DNA of 41,737 nucleotides, taken from an uncultured Lachnospiraceae bacterium (GTDB taxonomy: Bacteria; Bacillota; Clostridia; Lachnospirales; Lachnospiraceae). The DNA lies in the NCBI GenBank assembly GCA_949502235.1, contig CATBDC010000036.1, positions 1 through 41,737 on the forward strand, in the 5' to 3' direction. The translations under genes and the position numbers were made by a program. The notes beneath the pieces are model-generated. The model searched no databases. It saw only the letters and a list, made by a program, of their open reading frames with translations, and was not told where the DNA came from. Positions 1 through 7,842 of the stretch are shown here, piece after piece (positions within the stretch are counted from its first letter, which is position 1; the number at the start of each line of letters is the position of its first letter).

Positions 1-47
1 TTTTCCACAGTAAGCCTTTTGTTGCTGGTACTAACTTAATGACATTG

Positions 48-180
48 GTTCACACCCTGCGGGTGCTCCAGTAACGGCATCCGGCCATTAAAAGTCACCT
101 TCGGTGATGAGCCGGATGCAAGGCAGCCACTACTTCTTTGGCCGGACACCGTGCAGCGTAGTGCACGGTGCCGTGTGAAC
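48..180. repeat. Hairpin-rich intergenic element bounded by GTTCACAC/GTGTGAAC
   Basis: The element is bounded by an 8-bp inverted pair, GTTCACAC at 48-55 and GTGTGAAC at 173-180. Inside are a 9-bp stem (77-85 with 111-119) that encloses a second stem (95-99 with 103-107), and a perfect 9-bp stem (147-155 with 162-170). There is no T-tract next to the stems, so it is not a classical terminator. The end GTGTGAACAGTAAC recurs at 31.2-31.4 kb, which makes this a member of the dispersed family in this window. It lies just after the stop of the GrdE-like gene. Confidence 0.6.
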
Positions 181-185
181 AGTAA

Positions 186-1508
186 CTAATACTGCTCTGC
201 AAACAGCCTGCTTGCCCCTGACTGGTTGCCGCTCAAGTAGAAATGTGTCGTCTGCTCAAAGGAAAGAGCCTTATCAGAGGGTGGGAAAAAGCCTCCGGAT
301 TCCTTATTGAGCCTTAGCACATCTCCACCCACTACCCGTTCCACATCCGGTATGGTATAAGGCTTCTCAATCGAACCTCCGCTTATAACCGCGTCAGCCT
401 CCGGCACGTCATCCACAAGAAGGATTCCCTCCGTGCCGTCCGCGCCTCCGAACTCAAAGGTAATGGTGGATGCCTTTATGCCGTGCTTCTCGGCACACTG
501 AATGGTGAGCATGCCGTCAACGGCGGCATTTCCGCCTCCCTCCCACGCCATGATGAGTCCGTCAACCTCCAGATACTGGGCTATCTTCACCGCGAACTGG
601 GCGCAGCGGGTTTTATGCCAGTTGGAGGGATTATGGCTCCTTCCGAAGATAACTCCCCGGAAGTTAATGGTTTTTCCGTGTTCCTTATAAAGCTCCAACA
701 GAATCGGGCTGTTTACGTACAGGTAGGTTGGCACCTTAAACGCAGGCCACACATAATTGCCGCTTACCACACACCCGTCCATCATCTCATTGGGATGAAT
801 CAGGGTAGGCACAAGGTTGTCAATAGGATGACCGTATATAAAGGTATTGGAGTAAGGCCCCTGGTTCTGGGAATTCCACACAAGAACCACATTAGGAAGC
901 TCTGGATTTACCTCATCAATGGAAAATACCTCCTCCCTGTCTGCCATAAGGCCCTCTGTCACCTTTGCCAGACAGACGGCTGTCTTAATTCCGATATTCC
1001 TGATTTCATTGTCGTACTCTATAGAGGATTTTCCCTCATTGAGCTCATACAAAATAACGAGATTCAGGGTATCCGCAAAAGGAGTCATTCCTGCGATGGG
1101 GCCTGTCATGTCAAGGATAGCGTCTCTTGGGTAGAGAAGGCCTGAGCTTGCACTTGATTCATCCCAGGGCAGCGCCGCGCTTTCCATGACTGTCAGGTTA
1201 GAAAGGAGGTTTGTCCTTCCGCTTCCTGTCATCAGGGGATCCCCAAAGTAGCCGGAATACTGGTTTCCTTCTCCTTCCACCTTAATCATAGGCTGGAGCG
1301 TATCGAGAAGATGAATGATTCTCGTATTTTCGCCCGGCTTTACTATCTCAAAGTCTACAGACTTTACTGCCTTTAAAAGAGGGCTTATTTCTTCCTTAAG
1401 CGCTTCCTTTGACACGGTAAGAACTCCGTCAGACAGGCTCATCTGACTGCCGAATTTTACATCCCTTACATCATAATAGCAGCGTGTCAGCTTTTTATCC
1501 ATCTTCAT
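186..1508 (-). CDS. GrdE/GrdG/GrdI-family subunit of glycine/sarcosine/betaine reductase component B
   Basis: Encodes 440 residues (GrdE is about 430). In the family this is the proprotein of component B, which binds the amino-acid substrate and is normally self-cleaved at an internal Cys to give a pyruvoyl group. Family features are visible: KPGENTRI near 57-64, a MTPFADTLNLVI-like segment near 141-152, and MDGCVVSGN at 243-251. In GrdE the last motif, as I remember it, continues SGNC; here it reads SGNY (Tyr252), and the nearest Cys is Cys246. The start is the ATG at 1506-1508, nine bases after GGAGG and one base after the TAG of the selenoprotein gene, so the two are translationally coupled. 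A farther upstream ATG lies inside the preceding gene and was not used. The substrate cannot be read from sequence. Confidence 0.85.
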   Translation of the reverse strand: MKMDKKLTRCYYDVRDVKFGSQMSLSDGVLTVSKEALKEEISPLLKAVKSVDFEIVKPGENTRIIHLLDTLQPMIKVEGEGNQYSGYFGDPLMTGSGRTNLLSNLTVMESAALPWDESSASSGLLYPRDAILDMTGPIAGMTPFADTLNLVILYELNEGKSSIEYDNEIRNIGIKTAVCLAKVTEGLMADREEVFSIDEVNPELPNVVLVWNSQNQGPYSNTFIYGHPIDNLVPTLIHPNEMMDGCVVSGNYVWPAFKVPTYLYVNSPILLELYKEHGKTINFRGVIFGRSHNPSNWHKTRCAQFAVKIAQYLEVDGLIMAWEGGGNAAVDGMLTIQCAEKHGIKASTITFEFGGADGTEGILLVDDVPEADAVISGGSIEKPYTIPDVERVVGGDVLRLNKESGGFFPPSDKALSFEQTTHFYLSGNQSGASRLFAEQY

Positions 1509-1509
1509 T

Positions 1510-2847
1510 CTATTCTCCCTCCTTTTCATCATCTACGGTAAATAAGGTGGGCCCTTCCACTTTCATTTTCAGAGCCTCAAGGCATTTATCAAGAATTCTT
1601 CTTCTGTATGCCTTCTCACGGTCAATCGGAAGAGACGGATTGCCGCTGGGCGCGGTAAAGTCTCCGCCGAATACAATACGGTTTGCCCCAACACTTAAGG
1701 CAATGGAGGTAAATGCCGTTACATGGACATTTGGTATGCCCTCACGGTCAAGCTCCTTGGCTATCGTTGCGCAGCAACGAGTGCAGGTGCCTCATGTAGA
1801 AGTGAGGATTGCTGCCCGGACTCCCGAATTTTTAAGATCCTCTGCAATATTCCTTCCCATTTCCTTGCTTGTCTCTACATTGGTTCCCACGCCGCAGGTG
1901 GTGTAGAAATATGGAAATACAGCCTTTATCTTCTTTTCCTGTTCCAGTTCCAGCATGCCGTCAAGAGGAATCAGCCTGTGTGGATCATTGCTTGCATCCG
2001 TTGTATCATATCCCCCGTGGATAGACTCATACACACCCTTATCAAGGGACTTAAGTCCCTCCATGCTGTATTTCCCATAGCTGACCGCAAATGCCTGTTT
2101 CAGCTTATCAGGATTCCCTACAGGAACAAGTCCTCCGGTAGTAATGAGCGCAACACTTGCCTTTGCCGGATTCTCTACAGCCGCTGCCGGAGGAACCTGC
2201 TCGAAGCCGCGAAGCGGCACCTCTGTTCTGTAAGGACGATGATATAATTTGTCAAGGAGAAGCTCTGTTACTCTCCTGGCGCCTGTTTTCTCATGATATT
2301 CGTTGTACCGGTGTCCGGTAGGCAGATAACCTTCCTTGTAAGCCGCACCGATTTTCTCTCCCTTAGCAAGCTTTAACGCAAGAGCTGCAACCTTTGGCAG
2401 GCTCTTTCTCATGCCGCTGGCCGTCTCGGTAGTTGAAATAATATAGTTGTCCTGCACATACATGCCTACTGCCGGATTTTCCCACCACATCCCTGTCACG
2501 CTGGGAACTCCAAGCTCTTTTTTTACATAATCGCACATCTTCGCGCACGCAACGCCGTACCGGCCTGCATTAAATGCCGGTCCCGCCACAAATACATCCG
2601 GCTTCGCGGCAAGCACCTCCTCCTTTATCCGGGGAAGGATACTTTCAAATTTTTCATCTGTATTGATATAATTATCTCCGCAGACCAGAACCTTTACAAC
2701 CTCCATTTCGCCCTTCCACATAGGCTCAATGCCAAGAGCCGGTCCCTTCTTTTCTTCATATATGCCAAGTCCCGTATCCGCCATCTCTTCTCCGCCGATA
2801 CCCGCATAGAACTGATTGATATAATATACTGCCCGTAGCTTTGCCAT
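1510..2847 (-). CDS. GrdB/GrdF/GrdH-type selenoprotein (component B reductase), UGA read as Sec
   Basis: This is a 445-residue selenoprotein interrupted by an in-frame TGA at 1792-1794, codon 352. Past the TGA the same frame stays open for 93 codons to a TAG at 1510-1512 and reads U-GTCTRC, then NVHVTAFTSIALSVGANRI, the GrdB C-terminal signature around its selenocysteine. The N-terminus (VYYINQFYAGIGGEE) is also GrdB-like. In the family, the selenolate attacks the substrate carbon and the carboxymethyl group passes to selenoprotein A. The start is the ATG at 2845-2847, with AGGAGG overlapping the aldehyde dehydrogenase stop. A 6-bp hairpin follows the UGA, as expected of a bacterial SECIS. 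Automatic callers would truncate the gene at 1792. Substrate (glycine, sarcosine, betaine or other) is not determinable. Confidence 0.92.
1759..1791 (-). promoter_or_regulatory. Candidate bacterial SECIS hairpin
   Basis: Directly 3' of the UGA codon, the minus strand can pair CGTTGC with GCAACG (1774-1779 with 1765-1770) around a 3-nt loop. GGC right after the UGA can pair with GCC at the base (1789-1791 with 1759-1761). Position and size suit a SelB-recruiting stem-loop, although the stem is inside coding sequence and the apical loop is small. Confidence 0.55.
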
Positions 2848-2857
2848 ATTTTCCTCC

Positions 2858-4339
2858 TTACTGCGGAACGCTTCCGGTTTCCGTGTCAATAAAAATTGTC
2901 TTGGAAATCATATATTTCTGAATTCCTGCGACCCCAAGCCCGCTCTGCTTCCAGCCTGTTCCCGGTGATTCGATCATTCCCTTGCTGAAATAGGAATTCA
3001 CGTAAATCTGTCCGCCGTGAATCTTCTGCGCAACTCTTAAGCCCCTCTTCATATCCTTTGTAAATACACCGCCCGCAAGCCCGTATTGTGTAGCATTTGC
3101 AAGCCTTACTGCCTCTTCCTCTGTATCAAAGGGCGTAATGCAAAGAACCGGGCCAAAGATCTCCTCCTGGAAAATGGCCATATCCGGCGTAACATCTGCA
3201 TATAATGTCACGGGCACAAAATTTCCCTTCTTAAGCGCTTCGTCCTCATAAGGCACTCCGCCGCATACAAGTCTGGCTCCCTCTTTTTTTCCTTTTTCAA
3301 TATATTCCCATACGGTCTTTGCATGCTCCTTATGTATCAGCGTATTCAGAGTAGTTTTCGGATCAAAGCCGTCTCCAGGAACCATTTTCTCACATTCTGC
3401 TTTCAGCTTGACTATAAACTCCTCATAGATGCTTCTCTGTACAAAAAGCCTTGTGCCGGATACACATACCTGTCCTGAATTCTGGGTAAATCCCCATCTT
3501 GCCCATTTTACCGCATCGTCAATATCCACATCCTCAAACATAATATTCGGGCTCTTTCCGCCTAGCTCAAGGGCAATCTCCTTCACCGTATCCTTAGACG
3601 CCTCGATAATATGCTTTCCTGTATCTGTTCCTCCGGTCATGGCAGCCATATCCACCAGGGGACTCTTCACGATAGCATCTCCCACAACAGAACCGGAGCC
3701 TGCCACAAAATTAACAACACCCTTGGGGAAGCCTGCCTCATCAAACACCTCTGCAAGCAGCAGCATACTAAGAGATGCCCAGGAGGAGGGCTTTACGACT
3801 GCTGTGTTGCCGGCTGCAAGGATCGCGCAGATTTTCTGGCAGCCCATCATAAGCGGCCCGTTCCACGGCAGAATCTCACCTACCACGCCATGGGGATACC
3901 ACTGCACGATGTTTACAGTATGTTCATCAATCGGAACTGTCTTTCCCTCGATACAGCGGGCCTTACCGGCAAAATACTCAAAAGCATCCACACACATCTC
4001 TGCCTCAAAATACAGCACGCCGCCGTAAAGCTTCCCACATTCCAACGTTTCCGTGCAGGCAAACTCTTCCTTTCTTCTGTTCAAAATCTGTCCCGCCTTA
4101 AGAAGAAGCTTGCTCCTCTCCTTCGCAGACATACGGCCCCAGGGGCCCTCATCAAATGCCCTTCTGGCCGCCAGTATAGCCCTCTCTACTTCATCCGCTC
4201 CGGCCTTATAAGCCTGTGCAAAGGCTTCATTCGTTACCGGATTAATTACGTCAAAGACTTCCTTCCCCTTCGGAATCACAAACTCTCCGTCAATATAAAG
4301 CCTATAGGGTTCCTTTTTTATATAATCATATGGATTCAT
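2858..4339 (-). CDS. NAD(P)-dependent aldehyde dehydrogenase
   Basis: Encodes 493 residues, full length for the ALDH superfamily. It oxidises an aldehyde to a carboxylate with NAD(P)+ in the cytoplasm. Visible landmarks are the PWN motif with Asn160, a nucleotide-fold segment near 232-241 (AAMTGGTDTG), the general base Glu258 in LELGGKSPN, and the catalytic thiol Cys292 in NSGQVCVSGTR. The overall look is closest to the betaine-aldehyde/phenylacetaldehyde-type branch, which is not enough to fix a substrate. The start ATG has AAAGGAG about 8 nt upstream. Its stop overlaps the Shine-Dalgarno of the GrdB-like gene, so the two are tightly coupled. The product acid may feed the reductase encoded downstream, but this is inference. 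Confidence 0.93.
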   Translation of the reverse strand: MNPYDYIKKEPYRLYIDGEFVIPKGKEVFDVINPVTNEAFAQAYKAGADEVERAILAARRAFDEGPWGRMSAKERSKLLLKAGQILNRRKEEFACTETLECGKLYGGVLYFEAEMCVDAFEYFAGKARCIEGKTVPIDEHTVNIVQWYPHGVVGEILPWNGPLMMGCQKICAILAAGNTAVVKPSSWASLSMLLLAEVFDEAGFPKGVVNFVAGSGSVVGDAIVKSPLVDMAAMTGGTDTGKHIIEASKDTVKEIALELGGKSPNIMFEDVDIDDAVKWARWGFTQNSGQVCVSGTRLFVQRSIYEEFIVKLKAECEKMVPGDGFDPKTTLNTLIHKEHAKTVWEYIEKGKKEGARLVCGGVPYEDEALKKGNFVPVTLYADVTPDMAIFQEEIFGPVLCITPFDTEEEAVRLANATQYGLAGGVFTKDMKRGLRVAQKIHGGQIYVNSYFSKGMIESPGTGWKQSGLGVAGIQKYMISKTIFIDTETGSVPQ

Positions 4340-4365
4340 CCTGTTTCTCCTTTTCTTAGTTTTAA

Positions 4366-4403
4366 AATCGGGGGTATGAATCTTTCGGTAAATTCATACC
4401 CCC
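4366..4403 (-). terminator. Terminator or attenuator inside the catabolic cluster
   Basis: A perfect 12-bp stem (4370-4381 with 4392-4403) with a 10-nt loop sits in the gap between the RibF-like gene and the aldehyde dehydrogenase. On the minus strand it is followed by GATTTT; on the plus strand by TTTTCTTT. It can therefore end transcription in either direction and probably lowers readthrough into the ALDH-GrdB-GrdE part. No promoter is evident between it and the ALDH start. Confidence 0.75.
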
Positions 4404-4423
4404 TTTTCTTTATGCGTTACTCC

Positions 4424-5281
4424 TTATCCTGCTGCCTCAATCTTCGCATCCAGAACATCCCTTACAGCCTGAATATCCTTCTGTACCTGTTTTTGTACAT
4501 CCTCCAGACAGTCAAACTTCTTGACGCCTCTGACATATCGGTATACCTCAAGCAGGAGATCCTTTCCGTAAATATCCCTGGAGAAATCCAGGATAAATGC
4601 TTCAATTGTCACATAATCAAAGTTATCCACTGAAGGGCGTTTCCCGATATTAGTCATAGCCTTATAGTGCTCCCCCTCAATGGTTACGGATGTAGCATAC
4701 ACACCGTCAGGCGGCATAAGCTTATTATCTGTAGCTCCCAGATTGGCAGTAGGCATACCCACGGTGCGGCCCAGAGCCTTTCCGTGCATAACCTTTCCTG
4801 TCATAATATACGGATGTCCGCACAACGCTTCTACCCTTCTGAAATCACATGCCTCAAAGGCCTCTTTCACAAGCTCCGTTGTAATAAGCTCTCCGTCCTC
4901 TTTTTCTCCTTCGCATATTACAACCTCTGCTCCCGCTTTTTCTGCCGCGTTCTTTACCTGGGAAAGCTCCTTATGGTTTTCCCCGATTACGAGAGCCTCT
5001 GCCCCCAGCGTTTCTATCAGGCTCTCTATTTCCACAGTCCTTTCTGTGGAAAACATAAGCACGTCAATTCCCGTATCCTCTAAAAAATATTCCTTTTCTG
5101 TCTCTGTCGTCAGAACCTTACCCTCTCCGCTTAGGATAACAAGCACGGAAGTAAGTCCCCTTTTTCTTCCCTGCGCGGCAAGCTCCTTCGCAAGCTTCAT
5201 ATGGCCTCTGTGAACCGAATCAAATGTCCCGTAAGCTGCGCATGTATGCTCCATGCGCACAATTTCATTATATTTTTTCAT
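4424..5281 (-). CDS. RibF-like bifunctional riboflavin kinase/FAD synthetase paralog
   Basis: Encodes 285 residues, somewhat shorter than typical RibF (about 310). The N-terminal nucleotidyltransferase domain shows GTFDSVHRGH (18-27), the adenylyltransferase signature. The C-terminal flavokinase domain (about 160-280) shows GKALGRTVGMPTANL and later NIGKRPS. The usual SSTxIR of the FAD-synthetase domain reads TTELVK here, so AMP transfer may be altered. The location inside a catabolic cluster, away from housekeeping genes such as truB or rbfA, suggests a second, pathway-linked copy supplying FMN or FAD. It starts at an ATG 10 nt after AAGGAGG and lies 39 nt after the APC permease. Assignment to the family is firm; the cluster-specific role is inference. 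Confidence 0.85.
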   Translation of the reverse strand: MKKYNEIVRMEHTCAAYGTFDSVHRGHMKLAKELAAQGRKRGLTSVLVILSGEGKVLTTETEKEYFLEDTGIDVLMFSTERTVEIESLIETLGAEALVIGENHKELSQVKNAAEKAGAEVVICEGEKEDGELITTELVKEAFEACDFRRVEALCGHPYIMTGKVMHGKALGRTVGMPTANLGATDNKLMPPDGVYATSVTIEGEHYKAMTNIGKRPSVDNFDYVTIEAFILDFSRDIYGKDLLLEVYRYVRGVKKFDCLEDVQKQVQKDIQAVRDVLDAKIEAAG

Positions 5282-5320
5282 GTCTGGTATCCTCCTTAAA
5301 CAGTAACCTTAAATCTTCTC

Positions 5321-6661
5321 TTACTGGTTTTTAGTTCTTACTTTGTAAAAGATAATACCAATCACATACCAGACAATTGTATAAGCCCAGATGATCCAGC
5401 CGCCGGAAATAATATCCGGGATATAGCAGATTACAATGAGAATCATTGCGATTACAGGAAGCGCGTTTCCGCCCGGCGCCCTAAATGCTCCTTCCTCCAG
5501 CGGGAATTTCTTTCTGGCAACAATCAGTGATATACAGTTAATGGAAATCGTCACTGCCGCAAATAATGCCGCAAAGCCTACAATAATGGATGTAAACTGC
5601 GGAAAGCAGGATATAATCATACTTGGAACCGCAACTAATATTGCCGCGTAAACCGGTACGCCTGCCTTATTATTTTCCCCCAGCTTCTTCGGCATAACTC
5701 CCTGCAGCGCAGACGCCTGAATCGCTCTTGAGGTAAGTGATACTACGGTAAGCATTGTAGTTAAAAGCGCAAACAGCGCCGCAATTGAGATTACCTTAGA
5801 GATCCACGGGAAAGCCGCAAGCTTTGTAAATGCCGCCGCATAAAGCGGGATAAACTGCATACCCGGGTTTTCTGCAAGAAAGCCTGCGGAAACCATACCG
5901 AGAGTTGCAATAATAATTCCAAGATAAAGAGCCAGTACAATCACCATTGCAATAAGGATAGATTTCGGCACGTTTCTGTTGGGATCCTTTACTTCAGATA
6001 CCATAAATGCCATCGCAACGATTGAACCATACGCTACCATTGCCGTAGGAACCATAGAAAGAAACCCTGTGCTTCCTCCTGCTCCCTGGGTGAAGAACGG
6101 GGTCATAGCCGCACTGTCCCATGCTCCGCTCCCAAATGCTACGGCAATATAGATAATCATGGAAACTGCAAGTCCTAAAACAAGCAGGTTATTTACCTTT
6201 CCTGTCAGTGAAAACTTCAGGCTGTTCAGGATTAAAACAAACAATACGGAAATAATCGCCAGAGGAACCTGCATATTTGCAAATATAGGAAATCCTACAC
6301 TTAAATACGTTCCTACGTAAATTGCCGCAAATGCTATGGCAATAATATTTGCGTTAATATATCCCCATGTAGAAATCCAGCCCCATACCTTACCTTCCTT
6401 TTCTGTCTTTCCCAGAGACTTTGAAGGGAATACAAATACACCGCCTGATTTCGGGAAACGGGTAGAAAGCTCCGCACAGATAAGCCCGTATCCCAGCATA
6501 ATGACAGCCGCGATAACCCATGTAAGCACCGCTGACGGCCCCGCCTGAAAGATTGTTAAGCCTGACAATGAGAAAATTGCACTTCCGATCATTCCGCCCG
6601 CAATCATTGCCACGCATGTCCATAATCCTAATGATCCGCCCTGATTATTATTGTTTGACAT
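5321..6661 (-). CDS. APC-family amino-acid permease
   Basis: Encodes 446 residues with about 12 hydrophobic segments and a short cytoplasmic N-terminus. The first helix carries GGMIGSAIFSLSG, the glycine-rich substrate-contact motif of APC transporters, followed by ELSTRFPKSGGVFVFPSKSLG, also typical. It should import or exchange an amino acid or related amine by a cation- or antiport-coupled mechanism. It lies between the SorC regulator and the RibF-like gene, so it is the likely uptake system for the cluster substrate. The Shine-Dalgarno before ATG 6661 is poor (GGTAGAG), and an upstream in-frame TAG rules out a longer protein. Specificity cannot be inferred. Confidence 0.9.
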   Translation of the reverse strand: MSNNNNQGGSLGLWTCVAMIAGGMIGSAIFSLSGLTIFQAGPSAVLTWVIAAVIMLGYGLICAELSTRFPKSGGVFVFPSKSLGKTEKEGKVWGWISTWGYINANIIAIAFAAIYVGTYLSVGFPIFANMQVPLAIISVLFVLILNSLKFSLTGKVNNLLVLGLAVSMIIYIAVAFGSGAWDSAAMTPFFTQGAGGSTGFLSMVPTAMVAYGSIVAMAFMVSEVKDPNRNVPKSILIAMVIVLALYLGIIIATLGMVSAGFLAENPGMQFIPLYAAAFTKLAAFPWISKVISIAALFALLTTMLTVVSLTSRAIQASALQGVMPKKLGENNKAGVPVYAAILVAVPSMIISCFPQFTSIIVGFAALFAAVTISINCISLIVARKKFPLEEGAFRAPGGNALPVIAMILIVICYIPDIISGGWIIWAYTIVWYVIGIIFYKVRTKNQ

Positions 6662-6758
6662 ATAAAATAAACTCTACCACACCAATGCAAAAGGGAAATC
6701 ATTAATATGATATTTCTCCTTCCTTCTCACATACCGGGCAGAATTCTTTTTTGCTGCC

Positions 6759-7712
6759 CTATTCGTTAAGTAGTTTCGCTGTATGAAAGTCAGTAATGAG
6801 TACATTGACATAATTTCCTTTGATGGCCGCACGGATGGCCTCTGCCTTGTTTTCTCCTCCCGCGACCCCGATACGTACCGGAATTTTTTTATAATCCTCC
6901 ATTGTAATAGCGATAATCCTGTCCTCAAACGGCGGAGCTATCTTATGGCCTTCCTTGTCAAAAAAGTGAGTGCATACTTCCCCTGCCACATCTGCGGCCC
7001 ATTTTTTCTGCCCCTCATTGTCAGCATCATATAGAGAAACCATATGCTTCCACTGGCTATGGGCTGTTCCGATACCTACCACTGCAATTGTACAGTTCTT
7101 TACTATCTCATAGGCGCTCCTGTAATAAGGATCGTCAACAAATGATTTCCTTAAACCTGCACTATGCAGAATAACAGGTGCGTGTAAGATCGCTTCCTCT
7201 GCCTCAAGCCTTTCTGCTAGGCCATAAACAATTCTGTCCGCGCCAATCCTTGAATCTGCTTCTCTGGCACTTCCGATAAGCTGTGTCACCGTTATATTTT
7301 CAGGATAGGAGGCTGCCGGCGTCCAGTAATCCACCATTGCCGCTGTTGTCCGTCCTCTTGTCACTCCGATAATATCTCCCTCTTTTATGATACTCGTAAG
7401 ATAACTCCCTGCAGCAATGCCCAGATCCTCTATCAGCCTGTCCTCCACTACATTATCTACTACCCTGACTTCATTCAGTTTGTATTTTTGTTCAAGCTCT
7501 GTTTCCAGCTCAAGATTACATTTATCTAAATCCTCTATTGTAATTTTAACAATACCCAGCTCCACACAGGCGCTTACAATCCGATTCACCCGCTGACGTG
7601 ACATTTTCATCCGCTTTGCTATTACTTCCTGTGTAAGTCCTGCCTTATAATAATAATAAGCAACTCTCCGGTATTCATTTACCATTTCATTAGACATCTG
7701 TTCACTTTTCAT
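6759..7712 (-). CDS. SorC/DeoR-type sugar-binding transcriptional regulator
   Basis: Encodes 317 residues, the usual SorC length. The N-terminal helix-turn-helix (about 18-58) contains GLTQEVIAKRMKMSRQRVNRI; residues 70-315 form the effector domain, with VTRGRTTAAM and VVGIGTAHSQ segments of the phosphosugar-binding fold. It should control the surrounding aldolase, dehydrogenase, permease and reductase genes in response to a pathway intermediate. It has its own promoter at 7747-7776. A 9-bp inverted repeat lies between that promoter and the ATG, consistent with autoregulation. A 6-bp hairpin follows at its 3' end (6736-6759). The Shine-Dalgarno is GGGGG at 7721-7725. Confidence 0.9.
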   Translation of the reverse strand: MKSEQMSNEMVNEYRRVAYYYYKAGLTQEVIAKRMKMSRQRVNRIVSACVELGIVKITIEDLDKCNLELETELEQKYKLNEVRVVDNVVEDRLIEDLGIAAGSYLTSIIKEGDIIGVTRGRTTAAMVDYWTPAASYPENITVTQLIGSAREADSRIGADRIVYGLAERLEAEEAILHAPVILHSAGLRKSFVDDPYYRSAYEIVKNCTIAVVGIGTAHSQWKHMVSLYDADNEGQKKWAADVAGEVCTHFFDKEGHKIAPPFEDRIIAITMEDYKKIPVRIGVAGGENKAEAIRAAIKGNYVNVLITDFHTAKLLNE

Positions 7713-7746
7713 AAATCTATCCCCCTGCTTTTTGCATGATAGATTT
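7713..7746 (-). promoter_or_regulatory. Inverted repeat at the sorC-type gene start
   Basis: AAATCTATC (7713-7721) and GATAGATTT (7738-7746) form a perfect 9-bp inverted repeat with a 16-nt spacer. It lies between the -10 box and the start codon and encloses the Shine-Dalgarno GGGGG. It may be an operator or an RNA hairpin that limits translation. Confidence 0.55.
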
Positions 7747-7776
7747 ATTGTACATCCTAAGCCGCCCTTTTCGCAA
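7747..7776 (-). promoter_or_regulatory. Sigma-A-type promoter of the SorC regulator gene
   Basis: On the minus strand TTGCGA (7771-7776) is followed after 18 nt by TACAAT (7747-7752), about 35 nt upstream of the ATG. Confidence 0.55.
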
Positions 7777-7814
7777 CAGACTTAAACCGATTCCTTCTAT
7801 CTATTTGTCCCCTG

Positions 7815-7832
7815 GTTACGATTCACAGTAAC
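7815..7832. repeat. Short GTTAC/GTAAC hairpin related to the dispersed repeat
   Basis: GTTAC at 7815-7819 pairs with GTAAC at 7828-7832, and the loop contains TTCACA. It sits 10 nt after the stop of the alcohol dehydrogenase and resembles a degenerate copy of the GTTCACAGTAAC repeats at 31.2 kb. Confidence 0.35.
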
Positions 7833-7842
7833 TTATACCCTG

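Noticed and set aside
483-1145. 220-codon plus-strand open frame opposite the GrdE-like gene
   Set aside because: Same reason: antisense shadow without start signals.
1792-1794. TGA taken as the end of the GrdB-like gene or as a nonsense/frameshift mutation
   Set aside because: The downstream frame keeps the family's selenocysteine context and conserved C-terminus, so recoding is far more likely.
3611-4633. Long plus-strand open frame opposite the aldehyde dehydrogenase
   Set aside because: It is antisense to a clear ALDH gene, has no ribosome binding site and no family resemblance; it follows from codon bias of the real gene.
6674-6928. Small minus-strand frame across the end of the SorC gene
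   Set aside because: It overlaps the regulator in another frame and lacks a Shine-Dalgarno; the region is better explained as the spacer before the permease.
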